Shown here: positions 1 to 11,500 of the stretch, one piece after another | How the letters are laid out: every line of letters starts with the position of its first letter | How positions within the stretch are numbered: position 1 is the first letter of the stretch | Notes under the pieces: generated by a model | What the model was told of the DNA's origin: nothing | Database searches by the model: none | What the model saw: the letters and a program-made list of their open reading frames with translations, nothing else | Source of the DNA: Pomphorhynchus laevis | Lineage: Eukaryota > Acanthocephala > Palaeacanthocephala > Echinorhynchida > Pomphorhynchidae | Assembly: GCA_012934845.2 (NCBI GenBank) | Contig: WNNJ02003121.1 | Coordinates: forward strand, 31,938 to 95,937 | Direction of reading: 5' to 3' | DNA: 64,000 nucleotides | Made by a program: the position numbers and the translations under genes

Positions 1-2300
1 GGTAGAGATGCAGATGTTACAGTCTTTCAGGAGACGCGGTCTATCCGTCTCCCCCAGGGCATTACTCGATTTAACCCAAAGCGCATGTGTTTCCACTATA
101 CTCCGTACATAACCCCGCCTCACTCATCTCCATCTCAAAGACTCTTGACCTTAGTTAAGTGATCCTTAAGGTCCTCCCTCCTATTAAACTATTCATGTCT
201 TGTTTAGTAGTTTCACTCTGTAAGAACGGTAAACGCCTCAGTCTAGCCAATGTCTACATTCGTCCTGGGGAGATACACAAGAACCGTGTCACCCTGGATA
301 GTATTATCGACAGCGGCTACGACATGATACTTGGGGATTTCAACGACAGAACTGGTCGTTGGATCACCGCAGCACTTCGCAGCGCTAGGAACGGTTATCT
401 TATTCACAAACCACCTTTCCACACCTTTCATTGCATATCAACAAATTCTATCCTCGAAATTTTACTGCCTCACTCGAGGTGGTTGTTAAAACCCCTCTGC
501 ACGTAAGTCGCGCCAGCAATTGTCCACCTCTCATCACCTAATTCGTTGGAGAATTGAGGAAGATACGTTGCTTTAAAGGAGGTTTCACTTTGATCTGATC
601 AAAGTGGCCTTCTTTTAAGCGGCTATCCAACTCTTTCCCTGAATAGGAAATGAGAGTAGTTTTAATGATTTTAGTTCAAATTTTATAAATAATCAATTGT
701 ATTTTTTAAGAAATAATATTTTTTTGTACAATTTTAATGCTAAATTATATAATTCAGCAAATAAACACCTGCGGACAAAACGATCTCCATTGCCAAAATA
801 CAATCCTAAGGCCTTGCACATGAAGAAACTCCTCTGGGGATTAAGAGCTGATCCTAATCCGTCCGTCGGTGGAGGTTTCTCATGTGCCGACTCCAAGATC
901 AAATCGATGAAGAGTCGTTGAAGAGTGATGCAAGAAAGCTGCTAACCTACATGACTTTCTCAAAAGAATGGTGGTCAGCTATAAGTAAGACCACCTTTCG
1001 GTCTTGGAGAGCAGCAGCTTCCAAGTGGATTGCTTTAAAAGGCATTAAGATTAAATTAGAGGAAATGAAAAAGAAACACCTCTCAAATGCAATTATATGC
1101 TCTGAGGATGTGCAGCTTCAAAATAGGTTGAAGCTTACTCTCCATTATATTGACCCATTGGAAGAGGGTCAATATGATGAATAGGGCCACTCATCTCTTA
1201 GATGCGTGGCCGATCACGCCTAAGACGTCATCTAATGGCATCCGGCGTGCGCGGCTGCAACCAAGCTGATCGACGAGGAACTCCGAGGGCAAATCGCGGA
1301 TAAACTGCTAGCTTCACCGCTAGCAGCCTGACCAAATATTGCACTCGAAAAAGTTATATTTCTTCCAAAGTGTCAATGGGTGTCAACAGCTAAGGACACG
1401 AAACCAATCATCATATCCAATAATATAGTGATGATCTATGAGAAAGCTTTGGCAAGATACCTGGCTCGCCACTACGAGTTGCGTGGATTGTTGGGTGACC
1501 ACATTCACGGGTTTCGTAGTGGTGGAGGAACTGTAAAAGCAGTCAGGGCTTTGTAGGGTTTTCTAACCAAGGATTCACTACCGGCACTGCTGTATTCTCT
1601 TTACGTGTCTGCAGCCTTTGACAACATCACACTCGACTCAGTAATGGAAACGTTGATAAGAGATGTTGTTCCACTGAACATTCTGCGTCGAGTGTGGGAA
1701 TTTTGGAGAGCAGAAGCTTCTATCTAGAAAACGACAAGGGTCACTTTTATAAGCTATCCAAGCGGTCTTCCTCAAGAAACCCCTTTATCGCCAATCCTTT
1801 ATATGATTACGATAAGGGGAGTCTTGGATGAACTTTTGGATAGAAACACCAGTGGTACTATTTATGCAGACGATATATCGCTGGTGTTTAAAAGAGACTC
1901 CTTGTCTGACAGGAGATTCGACGAGAGAGTGAAATTTGTGGTGAACGGGAATTGCTAGACGCCTGTCTAAGTTGGGTTTATCGTTAAACCCAACGAAAAG
2001 CAATTTCATTCACTACAGATTTCGCAAACTAGGACGCCATACTAAATTATTTGGTGCTTTTCCGGGGGGAATCGGAAGAGACAAATAATGATACTGGGAT
2101 CTGTCTTCGAATCCAGGCTGCACTGGAGATCAGACATGGCAAAATGTTTTAAATTAGTAAAAAGGTATAAAGTTGTTCTGACGTGCAAGACGTTTAATTG
2201 TCAGTTTGAGTAGGTGTATAGTAGTGCTCAACGCGTTTGTGTTGAGTGGCCAATACTTCTACTCAAATAATCGTCCACCAGAACAACGTTATAGATTTTT
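1..2300 (+). mobile_element. LINE B fragment (I/Jockey-type): endonuclease end and reverse transcriptase
   Basis: This is a degraded non-LTR retrotransposon whose 5' part lies outside the window. Positions 1-510 match the APE-type endonuclease of the better copy at 17.5 kb, including the LGDFNDRTGRW motif at about 330-362. From about 880 a second reading frame gives reverse transcriptase: a motif-A-like segment (SAAFDNITLDSV, about 1610-1640), motif B (GLPQETPLSPILY, about 1765-1805) and motif C (IYADDISLVF, about 1860-1890). The family call rests on these motifs and on the zinc-knuckle ORF1 of related copies. Several stops and frameshifts interrupt it, so it is dead. The right end is approximate; after about 2300 the sequence turns AT-rich with no coding signal. 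Confidence 0.85.
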
Positions 2301-3190
2301 AAAAAGGCTTCTAGAATTAATAAAAAAGAATTTAATAATGATGAATATTTCAAAAATAAATAAATTAAAATATATGTAAAGTTTTATAATGTAAAAATAA
2401 AATTTTTTGAATAATTTAAATTTTTTGAATGAATTTGACTTACTTTGTTTTTGTATTTAATTTAAAATCTTATGTAAATTATTTGTATAAAAAATGAAAT
2501 AGAATTTTATTGTTTAAATGTGGTTTTATTTATATTTATCATTATTTTTACCATAAAAAATCCGGAAAGAAAAATAATTACGACAGTCAAAAGACAAATG
2601 TTTCCTGTAGACGGGTTGGCAGAAGAGCGCATATGGGTGTGAAGATTAACTTTTCATGAATTAAACGCTTATTGTTAATCAATGTTTTTTACTTTAATAA
2701 ATTCTTGCATTTTTAGTTGATAACGGGAGTTATCGAAATATCAAATAGAAATTTTCCTTCTTTCGTTGATCCAGCTCTAATAATTCTTTATCAATAAATG
2801 TATCATTATCGACTATTTAAATATAAGTGTAATACTCTATTTCAAACTGTAGGGAAGACAAAATAATATAAATGCTAAGAAGATGCAAGAAATCTCATAT
2901 GCAAGAAATGCATATGATAATCTCATTTTATAGATGGACAAAATCTCCAATATATGACTTTTTGAGTTTGTCACATCAAATTAGTAATATTCCGAGGCGT
3001 TAACATAAATTTTGACACAAAATAATAAAGTAAATTTATAATATTAATAACTTTTAGTTGATTTTGAGCGAAGTTTAAACTAACATTTGTTTTTTAAATC
3101 TAAATAATTATTACATCATTAATAATTCCGTCTCATCGTTGTGCAGCGGTACGCTTGTTAGGATCTACTGATTTTCAAACAAAATCGACA
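2301..3190. other. AT-rich spacer, no gene seen
   Basis: Very AT-rich sequence between two LINE B fragments. I see no open frame, RNA gene or clear repeat in it. Confidence 0.6.
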
Positions 3191-4440
3191 ATCTAGCGGG
3201 TAAAAAGATGATTTCTTCTGCCAATCCCGATAATCAGGTTAGTGTTGTTGTTTCTGATAATTTGCAGGTGCGGGGGTACTCCCCTAATCCCTAAACTCAA
3301 AAATTTGATTGTTATAACACTGACACAGCCTGTGGAAAGGCATAATCTATTTAAAGTTGTTCTCATACCGTTTGCTGACAAGTACACCAACAGAATACTG
3401 TTCAATTCTGTTAAGTTAAATGAATCAGAGATTAAGATCTCTTTCTCCACGGCCGATATATTAAAGGAATACATGACATTCTTTGAATCAAATCTAAAAC
3501 AAATGGGTGACATTCATTCCTAATCCATTCTTGTTTCAATTAAAATTACTAACCTTCCCTCAAAGTTAGAACAGAAAGATATAAATGCTTAGAAGTCAGT
3601 CTTTAAAGTTACCAATTTTAGATCAGTCACAGGGAAAAGTGGATTTCACCTTCCAATCGGATTTTGTACTGCCTCTAATAAGCAAGCAGAAATTTAACTA
3701 AATCAAATTTCAACCAATTTCTGGGGTATAATTTGCGCTTCTCTATCCTGAATTCGGAAGACCTAACATACCCGTATTGCAACCAGTGCCATGGATGGGG
3801 ACACTGGGCATCTAACTGTTCTCACACGAAAACTTGTGGCGTCTGTGGACTTGCCTCTTTACATAGCCTGTTATCTAAAGATAAATGTGTGGCTCCCACT
3901 TATGTTCTAATCGTAGTGGGAGCGATCCGGAATGGTCGCGTAAATGCACGCGGCTCAAAGAATATAGAAACACGTTCGCCAGACAGGTGTAAGCTAAGAA
4001 AGTGGAATCATATTCCGACACTGCCTCTAGAATGTCCGACAGTAACATCCTTCGTATCACCGATATCAAGATACAATCCGCCATCTAGAGGGTGGTGGAT
4101 ATGGAAGCCGCCCTGGCTGCGGTCTTTTATACTCGTCCTGAAATATCGAAACAACTTGCAATTTCAGAATCGAAAAATAGGGAGCTTCGTCCCACGCCGT
4201 TCCCCCATAAAGATATTGAAAAAATGTTAAAGGGCAAAATAGGCGCCTTAATTGGAAATGAAGACACTGCCCGTGGGCAAGTGCTCGCCCAAGACGGAGT
4301 TGGTGGCGAGAACCGGCAACCTTTCCGCCCCTAGCACTGTCTAGAGATAAGGCAATCCTACCCACATGACCTAACACAATGCAGAGTACTAGTGAGCCTT
4401 TTTCACTGAATATACTTCAGTGGAATTCGGTAGGTGTTTC
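3190..4440 (+). mobile_element. LINE B fragment: ORF1 with zinc knuckle, start of ORF2
   Basis: A second LINE B piece in the same orientation. Two open stretches (3242-3523 and 3733-4230) resemble ORF1 of the copy at 16.4-17.5 kb. The first shares a PVERHNLFK...ILFNSVK pattern; the second carries CCHC zinc-knuckle residues (C-x2-C-x3-GH-x4-C in CNQCHGWGHWASNC, about 3778-3820), as in Gag-like ORF1 proteins of the I and Jockey clades. At about 4405-4435 the ORF2 start region appears (FSLNILQWNS in other copies). It breaks off at about 4440, exactly where the 380-bp satellite array begins. Confidence 0.8.
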
Positions 4441-6710
4441 TGTGTTATTTCGTAAGAAATCCTAGACCGTTGTTTACTCAGCACATCTGTGCACTACTAT
4501 TATACATGCCGTATCCATTAAGGATCCAACGAATGCAACGACAATTCAGCAACAACCTCTGCTAATGTTTAAGGATGGTCCGCACAGCGATTCGATCTGG
4601 TAAAGAGCGATAGCCTCAGACAATTAAGCAATGTGTCGGAAACGCCTTTATTCACAATTTCAGACAGGCAACCGAAACGGCCAGTGTGTACCTCATTCTA
4701 CTGATGAGTGTTGCCGGGTACTCATCATTTCGATGCTGAAGTGGTCGTCTAGAAGTGACATGGTGATTGAAAGTCGTGAATCGAAGTCCAGTCTATCAAG
4801 CAACACCATTTAGTATAAATGCCGTATTTCGTAAGAAATCCTGGACCGTTGTTTACTCAGCACATCTGTGCACTACTATTATACATGCCGTATCCATTAA
4901 GGATCAACGAGTGCAACGACAATTCAGCAACAACCTCTGCCTAGTGTTTAAGGATGGTCCGCACAGCAATTCGATCTGGTAAAGAGCGTAAGCCTCAGAC
5001 AATTAAGCAAAGTGTCGGAAACGCCTTTATTCACAATGTCACACAGGCAACCGAAACGACCAGTGTGTACCTCATTCTACTGATGAGTGTTGCCGGGTAC
5101 TCATCATTTCGATGCTGAAGTGGTCGTCTAGAAGTGACATGGTGATTAAAAGTCGTGAATCGAAGTCCAGTCTATCAAGCAACACCATTTAGTATAAATG
5201 CCGTATTTCGTAAGAAATCCTGGACCGTTGTTTACTCAGCACATCTGTGCACTACTATTATACATGCCGTATCCATTAAGGATCAACGAGTGCAACGACA
5301 ATTCAGCAACAACCTCTGCCTAGTGTTTAAGGATTGTCCGCACAGCAATTCGATCTGGTAAAGAGCGTAAGCCTCAGTCAAATAAGCAATGTGTCGGAAA
5401 CGCCTTTATTCACAATTTCAGACAGGCAACCGAAACGGCCAGTGTGTACCTCATTCTACTGATGAGTGTTGCCGGGTACTCATCATTTCGATGCTGAAGT
5501 GGTCGTCTAGAAGTGACATGGTGACTTGAAAGTCGTAAATCGAAGTCCAGTCTATCAAGCAACACCATTTAGTATAAATGCCGTATTTCGTAAGAAATCC
5601 TGGACCGTTGTTTACTCAGCACATCTGTGCACTACTATTATACATGTTGTATCCATCAAGGATCAACGAGTGCAACGACAATTCAGCAACAACCTCTGCC
5701 TAGTGTTTAAGGATGGTCCGCACAGCAATTCGATCTGGTAAAGAGCGTAAGCCTCAGTCAAATTAAGCAAAGTGTCGGAAACGCCTTTTTTCACAATGTC
5801 ACACAGGCAACCGAAACGACCAGTGTGTACCTCATTCTACTGATGAGTGTTGCCGGGTACTCATTATTTCGATGCTGAAGTGGTCGTCTAGAAGTGACAT
5901 GGTGATTGAAAGTCGTGAATCGAAGTCCAGTCTATCAAGCAACACCATTTAGTATAAATGCCATATTTCGTAAGAAATCCTGGACCGTTGTTTACTCAGC
6001 ACATCTGTGCACTACTATTATACATGCCGTATCCATTAAGGATCCAACGAGTGCAACGACAATTCAGCAACAACCTCTGCTAATGTTTAAGGATGGTTCG
6101 CACAGCAATTCGATCTGGTAAAGAGCGATAGCCTCAGACAATTAATCAAAGTGTCGGAAACGCCTTTATTCACAATGTCACACAGGCAACCGAAACGACC
6201 AGTGTGTACCTCATTCTACTGATGAGTGTTGCCGGGTACTCATCATTTCGATGCCGAAGTGGTCGTCTAGAAGTGACATGGTGATTGAAAGTCGTGAATC
6301 GAAGTCCAGTCTATCAAGCAACACCATTTAGTATAAATGCCGTATTTCGTAAGAAATCCTGGACCGTTGTTTACTCAGCACATCTGTGCACTACTATTAT
6401 ACATGTTGTATCCATCAAGGATCAACGAGTGCAACGACAATTCAGCAACAACCTCTGCTTAGTGTTTATGGATGGTCCGCACAGCAATTCGATCTGGTAA
6501 AGAGCGTAAGCCTCAGTCAAATAAGCAAAGTGTCGGAAACGTCTTTTTTCACAATGTCACACAGACAACCGAAACAACCAGTGTGTACCTCATTCTACTG
6601 ATGAGTGTTGCCGAGTACTCATCATTTCGATGCTGAAGTGGTCGTCTAGAAGTGACATGGTTATTGAAAGTCGTGAATCGAAGTCCAGTCTATCAAGCAA
6701 CACCATGTAG
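4441..6710 (+). repeat. Satellite array, six units of about 380 bp
   Basis: Six head-to-tail units. The same landmark (ATTTCGTAAGAAAT) recurs at 4445, 4826, 5205, 5585, 5965 and 6344, giving periods of 379-381 bp. Units are nearly identical. Each has several short hairpins: ATTTC/GAAAT, GCACA/TGTGC, and an 8-bp stem TGATGAGT/ACTCATCA. The open frames of about 71 codons that recur in each unit follow the repeat and are unlikely to be genes. The left edge cuts into LINE B and the right edge ends in a short AT run. Confidence 0.95.
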
Positions 6711-6791
6711 TATATATATAATATATGTTGAAAGTATCAGTAGGGTTATTTGAACCACAGCTTGGGATCCTTGTTTCTTTCGGATTCATAA

Positions 6792-7006
6792 ATATATCAA
6801 AATAGGTAAGTATATAAAATTAAACCAAGCTTCTTTTGCAATTTTATTTAAAAACGTTTTCGGGTTACCCCTTCGTCAGTAGCACAATTCAATAAAATAT
6901 GAATATTGAATTGTGCTACTGACGAAGGGGTAACCCGAAAACGTTTTTAAATAAAATTGCAAAAGAAGCTTGGTTTAATTTTATATACTTATCTATTTTG
7001 ATATAT
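6792..7006. repeat. Fold-back element, 103-bp arms, hammerhead-like core in each arm
   Basis: Arms 6792-6894 and 6904-7006 are near-perfect inverted copies separated by 9 nt. Read outward from the centre, each arm holds CTGACGA, a GGG-TAA-CCC stem and GAAA (right arm 6919-6940), followed by an A-rich tail. CUGANGA plus a stem-loop plus GAAA is the conserved core of a hammerhead ribozyme. I could not find a convincing stem I, so activity is doubtful. The layout looks like two head-to-head copies of one retroelement tail. Confidence 0.8.
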
Positions 7007-7019
7007 ATATTTATATATA

Positions 7020-7330
7020 TGCAGTTACTGGAGATCATGATGGAAGGTTTCATATACTGTGTGAAATCTGGTAATCCTAGATTCGTAGGCTAGCAGTCAA
7101 GAACGCAAGCCAAGTACGGAGAGCGACAGCTCGAATCTCGGATAAGTCAAATTTCAAAAGGCGAAGAGTTGGTAGTCAGCCTTCTGATGAGCCCGGGGCA
7201 TCCGACATGTGGCAAAAAGCGGGCGAAACGAAAACGGCTGTGACAACGTGGCCGTTAGTAGTCGGAATTTATGGAATTGAAATCATGAAAAAAGGATTCT
7301 GTAGCTGGTTTTCAATGCGAAAGTCACCTC
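7020..7330 (+). mobile_element. SINE-like segment with tRNA-type boxes and hammerhead-like core
   Basis: Non-AT-rich island inside AT-rich repeats. An A-box-like sequence TAGGCTAGCAG lies at 7086-7096 and a B-box-like AGCTCGAATCTC at 7128-7139, about the spacing found in tRNA genes and tRNA-derived SINEs. Downstream are CTGATGA (7184-7190), a GCCCG/CGGGC stem (7191-7195 with 7220-7224) and GAAA (7225-7228), the hammerhead core. Stems I and III are not clear. SINE-like elements with a pol III promoter plus a hammerhead are known from schistosomes; the comparison here is by architecture only. Confidence 0.45.
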
Positions 7331-7387
7331 GTTTGACCTAGCAACTATTCAATATATATAAATCATCCGCAATTTATATATATACTT

Positions 7388-8012
7388 AATGGTGTTGCTT
7401 GATAGACTGGACTTCGATTCACGACTTTCAGTCATAATGTCACTTCTAGACGACTACTTCAGCATCGAAATGATGAGAGTACCCGGCAACACTCATCAGT
7501 AGAATGAGGTACACACTGGTCGTTTCGGTTGCCTGTGTGACATTGTGATTCACGACTTTCAGTCATCATGTCACTTCTAGACGACCACTTCAGCATCGAA
7601 ATGATGAGAGTACCCGGCAACACTCATCAGTAGAATGAGGTACACACTGGTCGTTTCGGTTGCCTGTGTGACATTGTGAATAAAGGCGTTTCCGACACTT
7701 TGCTAAATTGTCTGAGGCTTTCGCTCTTAACCAGATCGAATTGCTGTGCGGACCATCCTTAAACACTAGGCAGAGGTTGTTGCTGAATTGTCGCTGCACT
7801 CGTTGGATCCTAAATGGATACGGCAGGTATAATAGTAATGCACGAATGTGCTGAGTAGACAACGGTCCAGGATTTCTTACGAAATACGGCATTTATACTA
7901 AATGGTGTTGCTTGATAGACTGGATTTCGATTCACGACTTTCAGTCACCATGTCACTTCTAGACGACCACTTCAGCATCGAAATGATGAGTACCCGGCAA
8001 CACTCATCAGTA

Positions 8013-8016
<4 letters not shown>
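7388..8016 (-). repeat. Inverted satellite units
   Basis: Copies of the 380-bp unit in the opposite orientation to the 4.4-6.7 kb array: a partial unit (7388-7552), about one full unit (7553-7905) and another partial one ending at 8016. The two sets of units form a large inverted arrangement around the fold-back and SINE-like segment. Confidence 0.9.

Positions 8017-8102
<86 letters not shown>
8016..8102. repeat. (AT)n microsatellite
   Basis: An uninterrupted AT dinucleotide run of about 43 repeats. It accounts for the YIYIYI translations across this stretch. Confidence 0.97.
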
Positions 8103-8106
<4 letters not shown>

Positions 8107-8340
8107 CGATAGTGCGAAAAATCGCTCGAAACTGTTATCCAGGGGCCAAAACTGCCTACGATATTTTAAATCCATATGAGCTGCTAACAAACTGGACTTT
8201 GATCATCAGCTCTATCAGTTTAATGTATTACTCCGAGACGCCCCTAACTATCCAGCAGTCATCGTCAGTTGGATGAAGTGGTTAGGGTGCGTTTCGACTG
8301 CTTATGTGATAACTATAAAGACACCAGCAATTCGTCACGA
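8103..8340 (-). repeat. Diverged satellite unit
   Basis: Past the AT run, about 8255-8330 aligns by eye to the inverted satellite unit (stretches like GTTTCGNNTGC and TATGTGATAACTATAAAG in the same order and spacing) but differs at many positions. It looks like an older or sister monomer. Confidence 0.5.
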
Positions 8341-8586
8341 TGACTAATCTAACCCTATATTTAATTCTTATCTGAAAAATTTATTTAAATATTATTTGAT
8401 GTTTTAATTTAATTACAATATCACTCTTGATTTTTTAATTAATAATTAGAAAATTATCGATATAAAGGTTATTCTAAAACACTGCTATAAAATCTAAATA
8501 TGAGTTGAAGCTTATAGTGTGAATTGCTTTTACGAATAAACGGATTAATAAGGTTATCATTGTAATTTGTTAAATTTACATTCAAG

Positions 8587-11500
8587 ATGTTCTTAGATAA
8601 ATGTATTAAAATTGAAGACGTTTGCAAAGAAGCAAAACAAATCTTAAGAACATGCAAAAATTGTGCGATAATAGGTACGTTTAAATTTTAGCAAAATAAA
8701 ATTGGATTACTAATTAATAAACACTTGAAGTTGTTAAATCTGCACTATTTATTTTAAAATTATTAATTATATAATTAATTAAATAATATACATAAATATT
8801 TAGTAATAATTACTAATTTTTATTAATTAATTTAAATAATTTTTTAATATTTTTTCAATAATAAAAATTATATATGACAATCATGTATAGTAATGCAGAA
8901 TAAAGATTGAAAATAACTTTTAACGATCAATTAATGCGAAATTAATAAAATACTTGGTGAGTAATCATGTTATTTTTAGAACAAGTAATATCTTAGAGTT
9001 TCATATTTCTATATCTCATTGATACGATTTACTAATCCGAATTAGGATTTCGGCGACGGAAATGTTAATTATTTAAAACACTGGAAATCTGTTTTCCTAA
9101 AATCCATTTTCCTAAAACACGGAAAAATATGTTTTAAAGTCGGTTTAGTTCACTGGCTTAACAATTCATTTGCAACTGCGAATCGATTGCAGACGAAGGT
9201 GTCAATCAATATATACCGAGCATGTATACATACGAAACAAAACTAGTCAAATCGATTGGGACGACGTTAGTTGTTTGATTATTCCAGAATTCAGGAAGGC
9301 CATAATGAAGGTTGATAAGATGCATAATTTGAAATACGTATATTACACATGTAATTGATCATGTTCACGAAGGCAAATGAATCTATCGTGAATATATGCA
9401 TAAACAGTTTAAATGCATTGTTCGAAATAACTATGTCAAGGTATGATTTGTTGGATACATCACCCATGAAATATTTTTATACGAAGTGAGAAAGTAAAAG
9501 TATATATGAAATGCTCAAAATATTTGTTTAAACCAGCTGCCTTATTTGAAGTCGTGTTAGTAACAAAAAATCGATATAAGTGATGAAGTATGTTTGACAA
9601 ATGATGAATTGGAAGCAGAAATTGCGATATCGTGTATGGGATTGACGGGTGCATGATCATAAATGATGATGTCATCGGCGTATTACATGACGTTAAAGGA
9701 GTAAGGTTTGATAAAAGGAGAGAGATCGCCTTGTAGAAAAGAAAAAAGCAGGGGACCTAGGACTGAACCTTGTGGGACCCCGCAAAAAATAGGGATGGGA
9801 GGGGATGATGAATTAGAACAGACGCGAAAAGAACGGAAAGAAAGTTTGCACGCAAAAAGTTTTGTTTATGCTGTAAACTTGGATGCGAGTGAAATTGTAG
9901 TGATATGAAATGTGTTGGATATAGGATTAGATTGAAGAAGAGCTAGTCAAAGCCACGCATCTGTTTTATAGAAAATTTGTATTCTTACTATCTTAGTTTA
10001 TTTTTCAACTCACCTAAATCCACTCTTCTTCCCCTACAACGCATCGTCAACGCAGCCGTCCGAATTCTCCTCTGTCTTCGTCGTTTTGATCATACATCCT
10101 ACCATCTTGCTTCTCTCGATTTGCCTACAATTTATTGTCGTGTTCAAATTCGTCTTCTTATCATTGCTTTCCGCCTTGTAACGGGCTGCTCCTCTTGTGA
10201 GAAGATGATCTTTTTGCTTTCGCTCCTTGTTGCTGCTACTCTCTAGTGAAATCAACTGCCTATTCATATACGCTAACAGCTTCCCTGTTTGAGGGAGGTT
10301 GGCAAATCTGATCTCATTTAATTAATTTAACTTATAATAATTTACCTACTTGACTTTTGCTGTTTTTGTTAGTAAGTAAGCGTGCAGCTTGTACTCATTT
10401 GCCACGTTTAAAAATTATTATTAATACAACTTCCAGTGTTCCTTGACAGATGGAACAGATGTCAAGGAACAGATGGTTCCTTGACGTCACCATCTTTAAC
10501 AACCACGCCGTTTTGTACTCATCATCAACAGTTAGTTTATTTTATTTTATTATTTAATTATTAAATTTTGACTTATTGATTTTACATTATTATTATTATT
10601 ATTTATATTTTTATATAAAAAGTAATGGAGTAGGGCTCGAGCCTGTTTTGGAGCGAGTCAATGATGACGTAAGGTTTGAGAAATCCACAACATGTCGTGA
10701 GGAGGGAGCACGTCTCGACGTTGTTTGCAGCGGATTATATGAGAGTCGATTCGAGCGGACGTTTTTTGACGTCACCATCTTTAACAACCACGCCGTTTTG
10801 TACTCATCATTAAACAGTTAGTGCTTTCAAGTACCATGAGACTCGAAAAAGATCGAAATATGAAGAGAGAATAAGACTGGTCGATCGAGGTAGTTTCGCA
10901 CCACTTGTGTTCGCAGCATCGGGTGGCATAGGAGAAAACGCGTTACGACTTATTAGACGCATCGCTCGGTTACAATCAATGAATTCGACCACAAACTCGT
11001 ATGCGAACTGTATTTGCCGACTAAAACGCATCGTTGGTATTGCTCTATGTCGATCTGCTTCCATGTGCCTTCGGGGCTTTCGTTCTTCCCGAAATCGACC
11101 TGCCAATAATCCTGACCACACCTAACCACACAGTATATTTCCAACGACGATTTAGTTTTCAATTTTATGACTATTGAAGATGTATGTAATTTCCTTTACA
11201 GTAAAAAAATTATTTATTAAAAAAAAGTTCCAGTGTTCCTGGTCACGTTGGATCACTCTTCATCGCGATATGTAGATATCTAAAGCACATTGTAATGCAA
11301 AATATGGGGGGGGGTTGTCGAAGTTCTAAATTCTTATAGTAAAGAGCCCCAGATACAAAATGTTTAAGGTACGACAATGGATCAAATTAGGTAATGCAAT
11401 TTCGATACAATCTTGAATAACTGTACAGAGTTTATATCGTATATATGGAATTAAGTCCAAAAAATATGATATAAAACATTGAGGTAATATATAGAGAGAG

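Noticed and set aside
4631-6601. Recurring open frames of about 70 codons across 4.6-6.6 kb (and a 100-codon one at 7590-7892)
   Set aside because: They follow the 380-bp satellite period exactly and frame changes between units; they are a by-product of the repeat.
4441-6710. Hammerhead ribozyme in the 380-bp satellite, suggested by CTACTGATGAG
   Set aside because: CTGATGAG there pairs with ACTCATCA 18 bases on as a simple hairpin, and no GAAA follows a stem II. I found no arrangement on either strand with all three parts.
7902-8276. Protein with a long Tyr-Ile repeat
   Set aside because: It is the translation of the (AT)n microsatellite on both strands.
9460-10425. Twin-priming inversion of one LINE A (minus fragment followed by plus fragment)
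   Set aside because: The minus part matches the copy 2 subfamily and the plus part the copy 1 subfamily, so two insertions are more likely.
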